From NCBI RefSeq assembly GCF_000001735.4, contig NC_003074.8, positions 17,119,261-17,183,260 on the forward strand: 64,000 nucleotides of DNA, read 5' to 3'. Below, piece after piece: positions 33,501-45,027 of the stretch (within the stretch, counting starts at the first letter, position 1; the number at the start of each line of letters is the position of its first letter). The position numbers and the translations under genes were made by a program. The notes below the pieces were generated by a model. It was not told the origin of the DNA. It was given only the letters and a program-made list of their open reading frames with translations, and did no database searches. This DNA comes from Arabidopsis thaliana. Lineage: Eukaryota > Streptophyta > Magnoliopsida > Brassicales > Brassicaceae.

Positions 33501-34381
33501 TAAGCAAGAAAGACGTGGTCGTGTTCTTCTTATAAGGGTTTTTGTTTATAATTTGGTAATCGAAAAAGAGAGATTTGATAAAATCCTTTGTGTTGAAGGA
33601 AAAAAAAATCATATAGGTAACGTTTGATACAAGTAAAAAAAAAAAATTTCCATCACTTTCTTGGGTAAAAAAAACATGGGTTAGAGGAAAAACTGGGGAA
33701 AAGATTTTAGATTAAGTGCGTAAAGAATTCTGATTCCTTCGTCTCCGATCTCTCATTTTTCTGGAGAAATTGTCAAAAATTTCAGATATCTATATTGTCT
33801 TGGAACTGAAGATTCATCGAAAGGTGAGAAAGATTTAAACTTTTTTTGATGGTTTTTGTGTTCTCGATTTTGTCAAAAGTTTTTGTGTTTGTTTGATCAT
33901 CGAGAAACTTAGTAAAAATTCATTTTTTATGTGAATTTAGATTTGGAATTTTCAAATTCAAGTTCTTTTGGTTTGGATCTTAAAAGGGTTTTTGTTATCT
34001 TTTTGAACTTATCATCATCTTCGATTGAAATTTTTCGTTTTCTTATATGATCAGAATCATCTCATTCATCGATCTGTGAACTCCGATCTGAGAATTTGAA
34101 AGTGTCTCTCTTTTTGTTCTAAGTTGATCTGTTTATCCTTTAATTCAAAGATCGAAGCTTTTTTATAATTGAATTACGTTTTGTGTTCTTCAATTCGGAT
34201 CTTGTGTTTATTAGGGTTTTAGAATGGTTTATCAGATTTGATTTGATATTACCGATCTGTGATTCTTGAATTGAATTGAGTCTTCTTATGGTTCTTGTTT
34301 CTTATATACTACAGATTGGTGAGTTTTATTCGCTGCTTATCGCTTGTGGCAATCACATCATCTGTGTTATGCATCCAAGTA
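30564..34381. other. Long AT-rich intergenic region and TRFL1 leader
   Basis: From 30564 to about 33300 I see no credible gene; the open frames are short and low complexity. There is a short (AT)n tract near 33068-33086. A G-box/ABRE-like CCACGTGTC lies near 33331. A 5' UTR intron of TRFL1 runs 33824-34314 (donor AAG|GTGAGA, acceptor TACTACAG), so transcription probably begins around 33650-33720. Confidence 0.6.
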
Positions 34382-36686
34382 ATGGTGTCACATAAAGTCT
34401 TAGAATTTGGAGATGATGGTTACAAATTACCTGCTCAAGCTCGAGCTCCGAGATCACTCCGGGTAAATGACCCTTTGCTATATTCTCTGTTTAGCTGTTA
34501 AAGAATTTATCAGTTACATGAATGATCACTCGCATGTTTGTTCACATTTTTGCTAGAAGAAGCGCATTTACGAAAAGAAGATACCAGGAGATGATAAGAT
34601 GTGCGCGATTGACTTATTGGCCACCGTAGCTGGAAGCTTGCTTCTCGAGAGCAAAAGTCCGGTAAACGCGTGTCTAGTTGTACAAAATACTGTAAAGAAT
34701 GAATACCCGGCTGATGAAAACCCCGTAAAGGCGGTTCCTTATTCGGAATCCCCGAGCCTATTTGACAATGGCAAGTGTGGATTTAGCTCTGTGATAACAA
34801 ATCCTAATCACTTGTTGGTAGGTGACAAAGTAGGAAAGGAGGTGGAGGGTTTTAGTAGTTTGGGTGTGAGTGGTGATGTAAAGCCTGATGTTGTAGCTAG
34901 TATAGGTAGTAACAGTAGTACCGAGGTGGGAGCATGTGGGAACGGTAGTCCCAACGAGTCTCGGGATGATGTAAATTTGTTTAGTAGAAATGATGATGAT
35001 GAAAACTTTTCGGGTTACATTCGAACTCGTATGACTAGGCCTGTGCCTCGTATTGGAGACAGAAGAATTAGGAAGATATTGGCATCTAGACATTGGAAAG
35101 GAGGTTCGAAGAACAACACAGGTAAAATCGCCTTTTGTTTTAGTTTTGACTATCTTTATTATTGTGATTTGATGTTTGGTATTTGCAGATGCAAAGCCAT
35201 GGTATTGCTCAAAGAGGAGTTATTACTTGCACCATCATCAGAGGAGTTATCCCATCAAGAAAAGGAAATACTTTGACAGTGTTTACGACTCGAACTCTGA
35301 TGATTACCGTTTGCAAGGAAAGACTCATAAAGGTCCAAAACTTGTAATCTTCTCATTCTCTTGTTAGTATGTTGTAAGTCTTTGCTGTTGTAACACGGTT
35401 TTGCAAATTCATCCGCAGGAAGCAGAACAATATCTTCCATGAAAAGTCGAAATGCGTCCTTTGTGTCAAGGGATCATCATGGTAATTTAATGGAGTCTCA
35501 AGTCTCAATCTATCCTTTGTTCGCTTATTGTTTCGTTGAAATATTTTTGTTTTGTTTTGTTACTCTTTAGTGAAGCTGCGGATCAAGTCTTTTAGGGTGC
35601 CTGAGCTTTTCGTAGAGATTCCAGAAACTGCTACTGTTGGCTCCTTGAAGGTGTAATAACAAAACCTAGTTGTGCTGAAAATCCTGATCAAGAAGAACTT
35701 ATATTTGTATTTTTGTAATGTCGGGGTTGTCAGCGGATGGTGATGGAAGCAGTGACCACCATACTGGGTGATGGACTTCGAGTCGGGCTGATGGTTCAAG
35801 GAAAGAAAGTCCGAGATGATGGCAAAACTCTTCTTCAGACTGGGATCTCTGAGGAGAACAACCACTTGGATTCTCTTGGTTTCAGCCTTGAACCTAGCTT
35901 AGAGACCACCCCTCAACCACTGTTATCCAGGTTCACTCTTCTCTTCACTCTCAGAGATGCCACATCGATAAAAAATCAATCTTTTGCGGCTTAAGGGCCT
36001 TGTTTTCTCTCTGCCAGTTATCTGTCAGATCATGCCTGTGATGATGTGACGTTATGCCACGACAATGCGTTGGATTCTAGTCATGAGCCAGAACCATCCC
36101 CAGCTGACTCATTTGGGAAACTAGGCACAAGTGATCATTCTAGAGCTTTGATTCCTGTTGCCTCAGCAGCAATGCTGGCTCCTCGGCCTCCTAACCGTAA
36201 GTTTAAAAGGACTGAGCAGCAGCTAGCTGCACAACGCAGAATTCGTCGACCTTTCTCAGTTACTGAAGTAGAAGCACTGGTCCAAGCCGTTGAGAAACTC
36301 GGAACCGGAAGGTACAAAACAAAGAAATAGCACTTTCTCTTCTTCATGTTGCTGACAAAATGTGTTTGAAAACTACAGGTGGAGAGATGTGAAGGTTCGT
36401 GCTTTCGAGGACGCAGACCATCGTACCTATGTTGATCTCAAGGTTAGTTAGTTTTTTAACTAACTCTTAACCTTAATATATACAGTTTGGTATTGAGTCT
36501 TTGCCTTTGTAGGATAAGTGGAAGACGCTGGTCCACACGGCAAGGATATCTCCACAACAGCGGAGAGGAGAGCCGGTGCCACAGGAACTTCTGGACCGTG
36601 TTTTGAAGGCACACGCTTACTGGTCACAACACCTAATGCATCAACTGCAGACTGAGCCACCATCCACTCAGGTAGAGGCTCTCTAA
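34382..36686 (+). CDS. TRFL1: Telomeric repeat-binding protein TRFL1 / TRP2
   Basis: My model is join(34382..34462, 34557..35121, 35189..35332, 35419..35481, 35571..35650, 35734..35930, 36018..36311, 36379..36442, 36513..36686), 1662 nt and 553 aa, the length of AtTRP2/TRFL1 (At3g46590). The start MVSHKVLEFGDDGY follows a spliced 5' UTR. A ubiquitin-like fold lies at about 285-355 (VKLRIKSFRVPELFVEIPE). The C-terminal Myb-extension domain is at about 455-512: RRPFSVTEVEALVQAVEKLG, then WRDVKVRAFEDADHRTYVDL and KDKWKTLVHTARI, which contains the telobox signature. It binds double-stranded TTTAGGG repeats in the nucleus. All junctions are GT-AG. Confidence 0.96.
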
Positions 36687-38787
36687 TCTGAACAGGTTCT
36701 TGGTCTAAAGAACCTTTGTGTATTATTATGATGATCCATATTGTAAGATTCTGACATAGTTGAAGATCTGGTCTCAGTTCTTCTTTGTTTTTTTTTTTCT
36801 TTCTTTCAAATGTAAAGTTTTATAATTGGAAATAAGGTTGGGTTTTTTCTAACAATGTAAAGGATTTGTTGTAAATCTTTGGTGACATTTTTATTCTGTC
36901 TATATGATTTATGGCTCGGCCTATCATATCACAACGACAACGAACTGATATATATATACCTCATCCAAACTCTAGGAGTGCTGGAGAATTCAATTGTTGG
37001 ATAAATTGTTACTCAAGCTGGTCTATGTTTGGTCAGTTTATGGTTCACATGTGTCCTATATTAGGAAAGAATACACAGAAGCTTGTGCTTGTGAGTGGTA
37101 TGTGTGCTATGGTATTTACCTTAAATACGGGTCGTTCAGAGTAATAAGCTGGTCTCAAAGCCTCTTTTAAAGGCTATAGCCACAAACAAAGGCACAAAAT
37201 CCTGGATCTCTAACCAGTAAAGAAGTCGATGTTGAACTAAAGTTCGCAAATATTTGCAGATAGCATTGAGTAGGCAAGCTCTTCCCACTTTTTTTTTTTT
37301 TTTTTTCACTGAACTGTTGCCTTTCATTGAATATTGGAGTTTGTGAAAAAATTTAAAGCAATTAGCAATAAAATCAAAAGGATATTGAAGTTTACATTTG
37401 GACCTGGACGAGATAATAGAGGATAACGTTCAATTTATTAGAAGTTATGATGACTGATATATTTACCGATTTAAAACTAATATATTTAGCAACTTGACGC
37501 AGCAAGAAAATTATGATTCTTAACTAATATACACCATATTATATATATTTAGAAGATTTAATTAATATTTAAAATTATGCTTTTTATTTGATTTTGTTTT
37601 AAATCGTCATATAATACATAAAATAAAATCAAAAAACAATTTTTTTTTATACATATATTGTGATTTTTAATTTTAAACACGGACACGTATTACCCAATTG
37701 ACAAAATAATGTGTATGTTTAATGTTCCACATTGACTAAAATATTTAGACAATGATTCAGAATCATATCATATAATGAATATTTACAATAATAAAATAAC
37801 TGGGTTTTTGTTGGAATGGGTTTTGCGGAACGGATTTTTGAATCTACATTAATAACAAATTAAAATATCATTAATCTGCCGTTTCAATACATATTAAATC
37901 TTTTTTTTAACACCACTAATATTATACATATCAAATCAGTCTGATTTAAAAAAATATATATAAAACCAAAATGTCTCATGGTATAATGTTACTATATAAA
38001 AATTGTAAATTATAAAATATTAATGTCTTAGAGAATTGTATAATTTTCAAACTTTTATATATAATAAATAATCATTAAATTTTAAAAATCACTACTTAAA
38101 AAAAAAAAAAAAATCAAGGGACAGGTTATACAATTAAGATTTACATCTTGTTTTTTTTTTGGAATTTTGGTGATGTGGTAACAGACTACTAAATAGTTTA
38201 CGCGTATTATATGCAAAATAAATTATCAAACAAATATATTGTAGTAAATTATAAAATTTACTATATTATTATTTAAAAACTGAAATTTGCTTGTGTCTTG
38301 TAGAAAAAAAAACTGAACCAAAACAAACTTAATTTACTTCGAAGTTTTATATTTCGTTATACAAAAAGAAAAAGTCTAAATTTCTAAATACATTTAGAAA
38401 ATATATTCAAGGTAATAACTAATAAGTCAAATATTTGACCAGACAAGTGACCAAAAGGAAGACAACAACAAGAAAACAAATAGCTTTTTAGCCATTTGGA
38501 CCCACGACAGTAGATAAAGTCTTGGACATATTATTACTAACCTTTTGTGGCGGCTTAGTGTTTATCTTCAACCCCACACATTCTCTGTTTCCTCGAAACT
38601 TCATTTTTCTTCTTTGCCAAGACAAAGATTAAATAAGACAAATATCAACCCTATCCTTTGTTTATATCAACAACATCTCGCAACTTGTGTTCACATGAAA
38701 CTTCTCACTACTCTCTTTCATTTCCTCTTTTCGTTGACTTACTAAAGTACTCTTGTTTCAATCTTCATTCTAGAGAGATTCTGTTTC
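36687..38787. other. Intergenic region TRFL1 / GRAS gene
   Basis: The stretch contains the TRFL1 3' UTR, a 77-codon frame at 36911-37144 with no recognisable family, and an 18-19-base T tract near 37292-37310. A Helitron-related fragment lies at 37825-38120. From about 38530 the sequence becomes C/T-rich leader for the GRAS gene. Confidence 0.5.
37825..38120 (+). mobile_element. Helitron-related repeat fragment
   Basis: The reverse complement of this segment aligns with about 23450-23775: shared blocks include GATTTGATATGT, ATATTAGTGGT, AAACGGNNGATTAAT and GATTCAAAAA. Termini are not recognisable, so it is a worn internal piece of the same dispersed family, in opposite orientation. Confidence 0.55.
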
Positions 38788-40539
38788 ATGGATGCTATTT
38801 TGCCAGTACCCGTTGATGGGTTCAGATTCGACACCGGTTCTGGATCTTGTTGCAAACCGAGGAACAATCTTGAATCTGGGACGACCAATCGTTTCACTTG
38901 TTTCAACGAATCTGAATCTCAGAGCAACCCTTCTCCGACCGAGTCTAAGGTATGTTCAGATTACCTTCCTGTCTTTAAGTACATCAATGACATGTTGATG
39001 GAAGAAGATCTTGAAGGTCAGTCTTGTATGTTGGAAGACAGTTTGGCTTTACAAGCCGCAGAGAGATCTTTCTTCGAAGTGCTTCAAGATCAAACTCCAA
39101 TCTCGGGTGATCTAGAGGATGGTTCTCTTGGAAACTTCAGTTCTATAACGAGTTTGCATCAACCTGAAGTTTCAGAGGAGTCAACCAGAAGGTATCGACA
39201 TAGGGATGATGATGAAGATGATGATCTTGAGAGTGGAAGGAAATCGAAGCTCCCTGCGATTTCTACGGTGGATGAGTTAGCAGAGAAGTTTGAGGAAGTG
39301 TTGTTGGTATGTCAAAAGAATGATCAGGGAGAAGCAACAGAGAAGAAAACAAGACACGTAAAAGGCTCATCGAATCGATACAAGCAGCAAAAGTCAGATC
39401 AGCCAGTAGATATGAGGAATCTTTTGATGCAATGCGCGCAAGCTGTGGCGAGTTTTGACCAGAGAAGAGCTTTTGAGAAACTGAAGGAGATAAGAGAACA
39501 CTCTTCTCGCCACGGTGATGCGACTCAAAGACTTGGTTATCACTTTGCTGAGGCGCTTGAAGCTCGTATTACAGGAACCATGACTACACCAATATCTGCT
39601 ACTTCTAGCAGAACATCAATGGTGGACATTTTGAAGGCGTACAAGGGATTTGTTCAGGCTTGCCCCACCTTAATAATGTGTTATTTCACTGCAAACAGAA
39701 CAATCAATGAGCTTGCTTCCAAAGCAACCACACTTCACATCATTGATTTTGGGATTCTCTATGGATTTCAATGGCCTTGTCTGATACAAGCTTTGTCAAA
39801 ACGTGACATCGGACCACCACTGCTCCGTGTGACTGGTATCGAGCTTCCTCAGTCAGGTTTCCGTCCATCAGAGCGGGTAGAAGAGACCGGGCGAAGACTA
39901 AAGAGGTTCTGTGACAAGTTCAATGTCCCGTTTGAGTACAGTTTCATAGCCAAGAATTGGGAGAACATAACTCTTGATGATCTGGTGATCAATAGTGGCG
40001 AGACAACAGTTGTCAACTGCATCCTCCGGCTACAATATACACCTGATGAAACCGTGTCCCTCAACTCACCGAGAGACACGGCTCTGAAACTATTCAGAGA
40101 CATCAACCCTGACCTCTTTGTGTTTGCAGAGATTAACGGGACTTACAATTCACCCTTCTTCCTAACAAGGTTCAGAGAAGCTCTCTTCCATTGCTCGTCA
40201 CTCTTTGACATGTATGAGACCACATTATCAGAAGACGACAATTGCAGGACACTGGTGGAGAGGGAACTAATCATAAGAGATGCAATGAGTGTGATAGCCT
40301 GTGAAGGGTCTGAGCGGTTTGCAAGGCCAGAGACCTACAAGCAATGGCAGGTTAGGATTCTAAGAGCAGGATTTAGACCAGCGAAACTAAGCAAACAGAT
40401 AGTAAAGGACGGGAAAGAGATAGTGAAAGAACGTTACCACAAAGATTTTGTGATCGACAATGATAACCACTGGATGTTTCAGGGCTGGAAAGGAAGAGTC
40501 CTTTATGCTGTTTCTTGCTGGAAACCTGCTAAGAAGTAA
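38788..40539 (+). CDS. SCL30: GRAS-family transcriptional regulator (SCARECROW-like 30)
   Basis: A single exon of 583 aa. The N-terminus is variable and acidic (DDDEDDD at about 140-146). The GRAS domain starts near 208 with DMRNLLMQCAQAVASFDQRR. The VHIID motif reads LHIIDFGILYGFQWP (316-330), the PFYRE region contains SPRDTALKLFRDINPDLFVF, and the SAW motif is WKGRVLYAVSCWKP at the end. It belongs to the LISCL-type group; the assignment to SCL30 (At3g46600) rests on gene order and length. GRAS proteins act in the nucleus with other transcription factors. A specific role for this member is not known to me. Confidence 0.93.
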   Translation: MDAILPVPVDGFRFDTGSGSCCKPRNNLESGTTNRFTCFNESESQSNPSPTESKVCSDYLPVFKYINDMLMEEDLEGQSCMLEDSLALQAAERSFFEVLQDQTPISGDLEDGSLGNFSSITSLHQPEVSEESTRRYRHRDDDEDDDLESGRKSKLPAISTVDELAEKFEEVLLVCQKNDQGEATEKKTRHVKGSSNRYKQQKSDQPVDMRNLLMQCAQAVASFDQRRAFEKLKEIREHSSRHGDATQRLGYHFAEALEARITGTMTTPISATSSRTSMVDILKAYKGFVQACPTLIMCYFTANRTINELASKATTLHIIDFGILYGFQWPCLIQALSKRDIGPPLLRVTGIELPQSGFRPSERVEETGRRLKRFCDKFNVPFEYSFIAKNWENITLDDLVINSGETTVVNCILRLQYTPDETVSLNSPRDTALKLFRDINPDLFVFAEINGTYNSPFFLTRFREALFHCSSLFDMYETTLSEDDNCRTLVERELIIRDAMSVIACEGSERFARPETYKQWQVRILRAGFRPAKLSKQIVKDGKEIVKERYHKDFVIDNDNHWMFQGWKGRVLYAVSCWKPAKK

Positions 40540-40963
40540 TAAAACAGTTCTGTAATCATTTGCATAATTTTGCTAGCTTTCCATTTCTTTGTTTTTGGTT
40601 TCAAAGTGTTGTAGAAACTGTTTGCTCTCATATATATTGAATGAGTCTCTCTCTTTCTCTCTACTTTCTTGCAAGTACATATGGCAAACCAAGAATTCAA
40701 AACTTATTTCAAAAAGATCCATAACTTTGAACTGAACAAACCAGTTTGCATATCAATGTGTCTGATGATAATACAGATGTTGTACGAAGATAAAAATTCA
40801 CAATATAAACAGAGAGACTAGACAAACTAAAAAGAGTATTAAAGAACAAGAAAGTGATTACTTGGAAACTTTCTTCTTCCCTGTAATGGCAATTTTCTTG
40901 CCTTTAAGGGTCCTTGGATGCGCCTTACCCCACGGTAACCTTGTACAATGTGTTTTCGTCAGA

Positions 40964-42961
40964 CTAAGGTCTATTCTTTTTGTCTGGTCGAGGACCCAAA
41001 AGATTAAGATCAATGGTGGCTCCATAAGTCTCAGCTGATTTAACAACCGCATCATATGGCTTAGAAGAGAGTTTAAGCCCTTCGTTTTGAGCCTTCACAT
41101 GTAACTCATAAGCAAGCCTTGGCTTTGCATCATTTGCAAGAGCCTCAATCAACATCTCGTAAGTTATCTCGTTAGGCTCAACATTCTCACTTTTCATTCT
41201 ATGAAACCACTCATAAGCCACACCACTTAACCCGTTCCTCGCGCAACCACTTATAACCGCGTTGAAAGTCACAACGCTCGGTTCAATACCCTTTGAAGCC
41301 ATTTCCTTGAGAAGGGTATCCAAAAGATTGAACTTTTGCTGTCCTGTCAAAACTGAAGCCATTGTTGTGTACGCGTAAAGATTTGGCTCAATCCCTACCT
41401 TAATCATATGGTTCCAAACCCGAAACGCCTCATCATATAGCTTCCCTTTCTCAAGAGCACTGAGTAGTGCACCGTATGAGATGACCGTTGGCTTTTCACC
41501 ATTGTCAACCATTGCTTTAAAGATTTGGATCGCAGCTGTGGTCTCAGAGGCTTTTGAACATGCTACAAGAACCGCGTTCCAATGTCTCCTCTGCGGTTTC
41601 AATCCTTTATCTTCCATTTTGTTAAGTAACCTAACTCCCCATCTCCATATCCCTCTCTTGCTAGCTGCACTCAGCAAGATATTGAAATGAGAGACCACTA
41701 ACTCATAAGACAAATTGTTAGGTTCAGGTCCTTCGTCAAGAAGATCCTCGTAGATCTCCAACGCTGCCCACCATTTCTTAGCCTTACCCATCAGCCAAAT
41801 CAAATGGTTGCAAACAGACAGACTTATCTCAGAAAACCTCTCTCTGATTCTTTTATACAACTCTTTACCAACAATATAATGCTCTTCACGAGTACATGCC
41901 CATATAAGCCTCTCGTGCTCTTCCCTACTCGGTCTAACCCCTGCACTGTCCATTGCATTCAAAAGCTTCAACACTCTAGTAGTCCAATTATCATCTTTCA
42001 CCAACCACCGCCTCATCACTTGGTAGCATATTCTACCAATAAAGTTCTCAAGCTTAACAAACTCAAATTCCCAATCGTAACCAACATCATTCCCTATTTC
42101 CCTCTTTGCGTATTTCTCTCTCAATTCAACAAAGAACTCTAAAGCTCCCATACCGTCTTCCATTCTTCTGTAAACAAGCAAAGCCGTTGAATATGTAATC
42201 GGGTTAGGCTCAAAACCCTTTTCCTTGGTTAAATCAAGAATCCCAAGAGCCTTGAGAAACTCACCTTCCTCCATGTAAATAACCATCAAAGTATTGTAAG
42301 TAACAATGTTTGGAACAATCCCTTCTTCCTCCATATCTTTCAGTATCTTCTCTGCTTCCCCAAACCCTCTCATAGCACCCAAAAGGCTGTTATATATAAA
42401 AAGATTTGGACCTATGACACCGCCTGATTCACTCTTCTTCCTCTTAAGCCAATCTACTACAGCTACCGCAGGCTTCAATCTCTTGTCCTTGCCAAAACCC
42501 TTTATCATAGCACAAAAGACTTGCAGAGGCAACTCTCCCTTGTCCTTGAGAACAGCATCCACATCATCAGCTGTCTTAGCAGCTCGTAAACTAAACGCTA
42601 ATTCTCTAACATCAACTCTTAAATTGTTCTTTTCTCCTCCATTTGCTGAACTTAAATCTTCCGTGGAAACTTCTTCTTCCCCGAGCTCGAGCTCTCGTTG
42701 CTCAGTGGCCCATCCTACCCCAAACGATGATCCCAACAAACTTCTCTTTGGCTCACACAAAAACAGAACTTTCCTGTTACTCGAAACGAAGATGAAGCTA
42801 GAGATACTACTACTACTACCGAAGCAAGCCTGTTCAAGAAAGCAAAGTCTCTTTCTAGTAGTCTTAGGGCTAACTACAAAACAAGAACAATCCAACTCAA
42901 ATTCCAATCTTGATCCAACTAAAAGACCAGACTTTAATGGCAAAATGCTTAAAGCTTGCAT
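40964..42961 (-). CDS. LPE1: Chloroplast PPR protein LPE1 (LOW PHOTOSYNTHETIC EFFICIENCY 1)
   Basis: An intronless P-class PPR protein of 665 aa (At3g46610). The N-terminus is Ser/Leu-rich (SILPLKSGLLVGSRLEFELD), fitting a plastid transit peptide. About nine to eleven PPR units follow from about residue 185, for example IVTYNTLMVIYMEEGEFLKA, VISYGALLSALEKGKLYDEA and VVTFNAVISGCARNGLSGVA. LPE1 is reported to bind psbA mRNA and help HCF173 promote D1 translation. No DYW or SMR domain is present. Near the stop, the +1-shifted frame stays open for about 36 more codons rich in Lys. Site II motifs (TTGGGCTTATGGGCC) lie upstream at about 43255-43269. Confidence 0.93.
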   Translation of the reverse strand: MQALSILPLKSGLLVGSRLEFELDCSCFVVSPKTTRKRLCFLEQACFGSSSSISSFIFVSSNRKVLFLCEPKRSLLGSSFGVGWATEQRELELGEEEVSTEDLSSANGGEKNNLRVDVRELAFSLRAAKTADDVDAVLKDKGELPLQVFCAMIKGFGKDKRLKPAVAVVDWLKRKKSESGGVIGPNLFIYNSLLGAMRGFGEAEKILKDMEEEGIVPNIVTYNTLMVIYMEEGEFLKALGILDLTKEKGFEPNPITYSTALLVYRRMEDGMGALEFFVELREKYAKREIGNDVGYDWEFEFVKLENFIGRICYQVMRRWLVKDDNWTTRVLKLLNAMDSAGVRPSREEHERLIWACTREEHYIVGKELYKRIRERFSEISLSVCNHLIWLMGKAKKWWAALEIYEDLLDEGPEPNNLSYELVVSHFNILLSAASKRGIWRWGVRLLNKMEDKGLKPQRRHWNAVLVACSKASETTAAIQIFKAMVDNGEKPTVISYGALLSALEKGKLYDEAFRVWNHMIKVGIEPNLYAYTTMASVLTGQQKFNLLDTLLKEMASKGIEPSVVTFNAVISGCARNGLSGVAYEWFHRMKSENVEPNEITYEMLIEALANDAKPRLAYELHVKAQNEGLKLSSKPYDAVVKSAETYGATIDLNLLGPRPDKKNRP

Positions 42962-44633
42962 CTTTTTCCAAACACAATCTCACAACTAGCGTTATGTAGC
43001 ATGGAAGCGTCAAAAGACACACGATTTCACGCTTCAAAAGCGCAACGGAAGCACTCTCTTCCAATTTTGCAAAATCAGAAGCGCAAAGTTCTTTCAGAAA
43101 CTGAAGCGTAAAGATCTCTTACAAATTAATATTGAACAAAAACGAAAATTGAGGAGGGCTTGAAAATAACTTCAATGGCGGATTCAGAGCCGCGAAGAAG
43201 AAGATAGAATTTTTGTCTTCTTTTCTTTATGTGAAAACTGAAAATAAAATACTATTGGGCTTATGGGCCTCAATTAAGCATGAGATTTAAAAAGCCTTTT
43301 CTACAAATTAAAAAATTGCTAAATTAATTGTTTTTTAGAAATGAAAAATGTAATTAAAATCCCCAACTTATTGAAAAAGTTGATTTGGATCTTTAACTCT
43401 CGATGAAACGAAATAAATATCAAACTTCTATTTTTCAAAAATAACAAACTTTCGTTGGTTAAATAGGTTAACATATCCCGTTAACGAAGTTAATTTTTTG
43501 TCAATATACATGTTAACTGAAAACGACATTGTTTTCTATAATAACAAAATGACGTCTTTTTGTCGTAACGGATGAACGAAATCCTTAAATTCAATCTTAT
43601 ATCTCTAAATCGAGCAAAATCCATGATCCTAAATTTTCATATAATTTGACACTCGGGATTTTATTGAACAATTACGACAAAACGATGTTGTTTATTGTGA
43701 GAGGAAATGCTATCGTTTTCAATTCACAGGTCTGTTAAAAGAAAATTAACTTTGTTAACATGCTCTGTTAACTTACTTAACATCATGTCTCAAATTTGAA
43801 TAAACGTTGAGATATTAAAAAATCTTCAATAATATAGGAAAAGAAAACTATCTCTGGTCGTGCATCGTGTGCAAAGTAGTCCATTCTCTTTAGTTTTTCT
43901 TTTTGGGTTTTCCAATATATATCTTTAACTAAAACAGAAATTGTAATACTTTTCGTAAAACTAAGTTTTCATATAGTTGAATGGACAGTGATAGGTGTAC
44001 TAAGATGAATGTGAGTAGTGGGAACTGAGAAGTCTTCATAGGCCATGTCTTGTAAGAACTCACATGCTCACATGTGGATATGAAATTGGTCCAAAGTGTT
44101 TTTTTTTTCTTTCATAAAACATTAAATGTTCTTTAGGTATTTGTCATTGGTCCCAAAATTTATTGTCTCTTTATATACATGTCTTTGATCCAACTAAATT
44201 ATTGTTAGATGACCATTGACCACATTGTTCATATGGATCCTTCGTATTTTCCCCCTGTTTAGCATGTTCCTTTTCCATCTTGTCCTTGGACAATCTCAAA
44301 GTAGAAGGAAGAAACATAGTGATATGTCAAAAAGAGTAATTTCAATGTAAAGAGAAGTAATTGTATTTAATATCTTCAAATCACAATGAACAAAAGTTTT
44401 AGATGCAATAAATATCAATTTAATCTGTCTATATATGGTTCAAATATTCAAACAACAACAATCAATATTTTTTATGTTCATGATCCAAATAACACTTAGG
44501 GTTGGTAAAATTTCAAACATAAATTAATAGACATGTATATCAAAAAAGTTTTAACCGATTGGTAAAAAGATGACTTATGTCAAAGTATTAAAAAAATTCA
44601 ATTTTTATTACAAATTTCAATTTTTTTTTACGT

Positions 44634-44668
<35 letters not shown>

Positions 44669-45027
44669 CAACTAATATATTCTTCTATATATCAATGTAA
44701 AGAGAAATATAATTGTATTTTATATCATCAAAGATCACAACAATCTTCATGTAGTCTAGTTTTTTAAACAAAAGTTTTGGATGCTATAGATATAAAGCAC
44801 ATCAGAAACAAGCTCTCCTCAATCCAAGCAAGCGGAGACCGGCGTTACGACAATTGCTTTCAAATTTGGTTTGCATCAAGGAGCTAGAGGCGGAAGAGTC
44901 TGAAGTTTCTTTCTAAATTTTAAAATTTTCAAACATTTCTATACAAACATTGCACATTGTGTAAAAACGATTTTTCTTTGAATTTCTAATTTAACATTAC
45001 CAATTTTTTTAAAACTAAAGTTATATG
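42962..45027. other. Intergenic region with a worn inverted repeat and an (AT)n tract
   Basis: The LPE1 promoter occupies the first 300 bp. Bases of about 43361-43560 and 43665-43830 are imperfect inverted copies (GTTAACNAAGTTAATTTT, GAAAACGA), probably a degraded MITE or small MULE. Direct repeats occur at 44340-44415 and 44690-44790 (TCAATGTAAAGAGAA, CAAAAGTTTTNGATGC). An (AT)n tract lies at 44636-44663. No gene was seen. Confidence 0.5.

Noticed and set aside
36911-37144. 77-codon plus-strand frame after TRFL1
   Set aside because: No recognisable domain, no splice or conservation evidence; could be a small peptide but unsupported.
37140-37310. Possible pol III small RNA ending in a long T tract
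   Set aside because: No A/B boxes, upstream sequence element or TATA at the required spacing.
42306-42989. 227-codon plus-strand open frame
   Set aside because: Antisense to LPE1, Ser/Leu-rich as expected from reversed PPR codons, no supporting motif.
44636-44663. (AT)n tract as a functional element
   Set aside because: Plain microsatellite.
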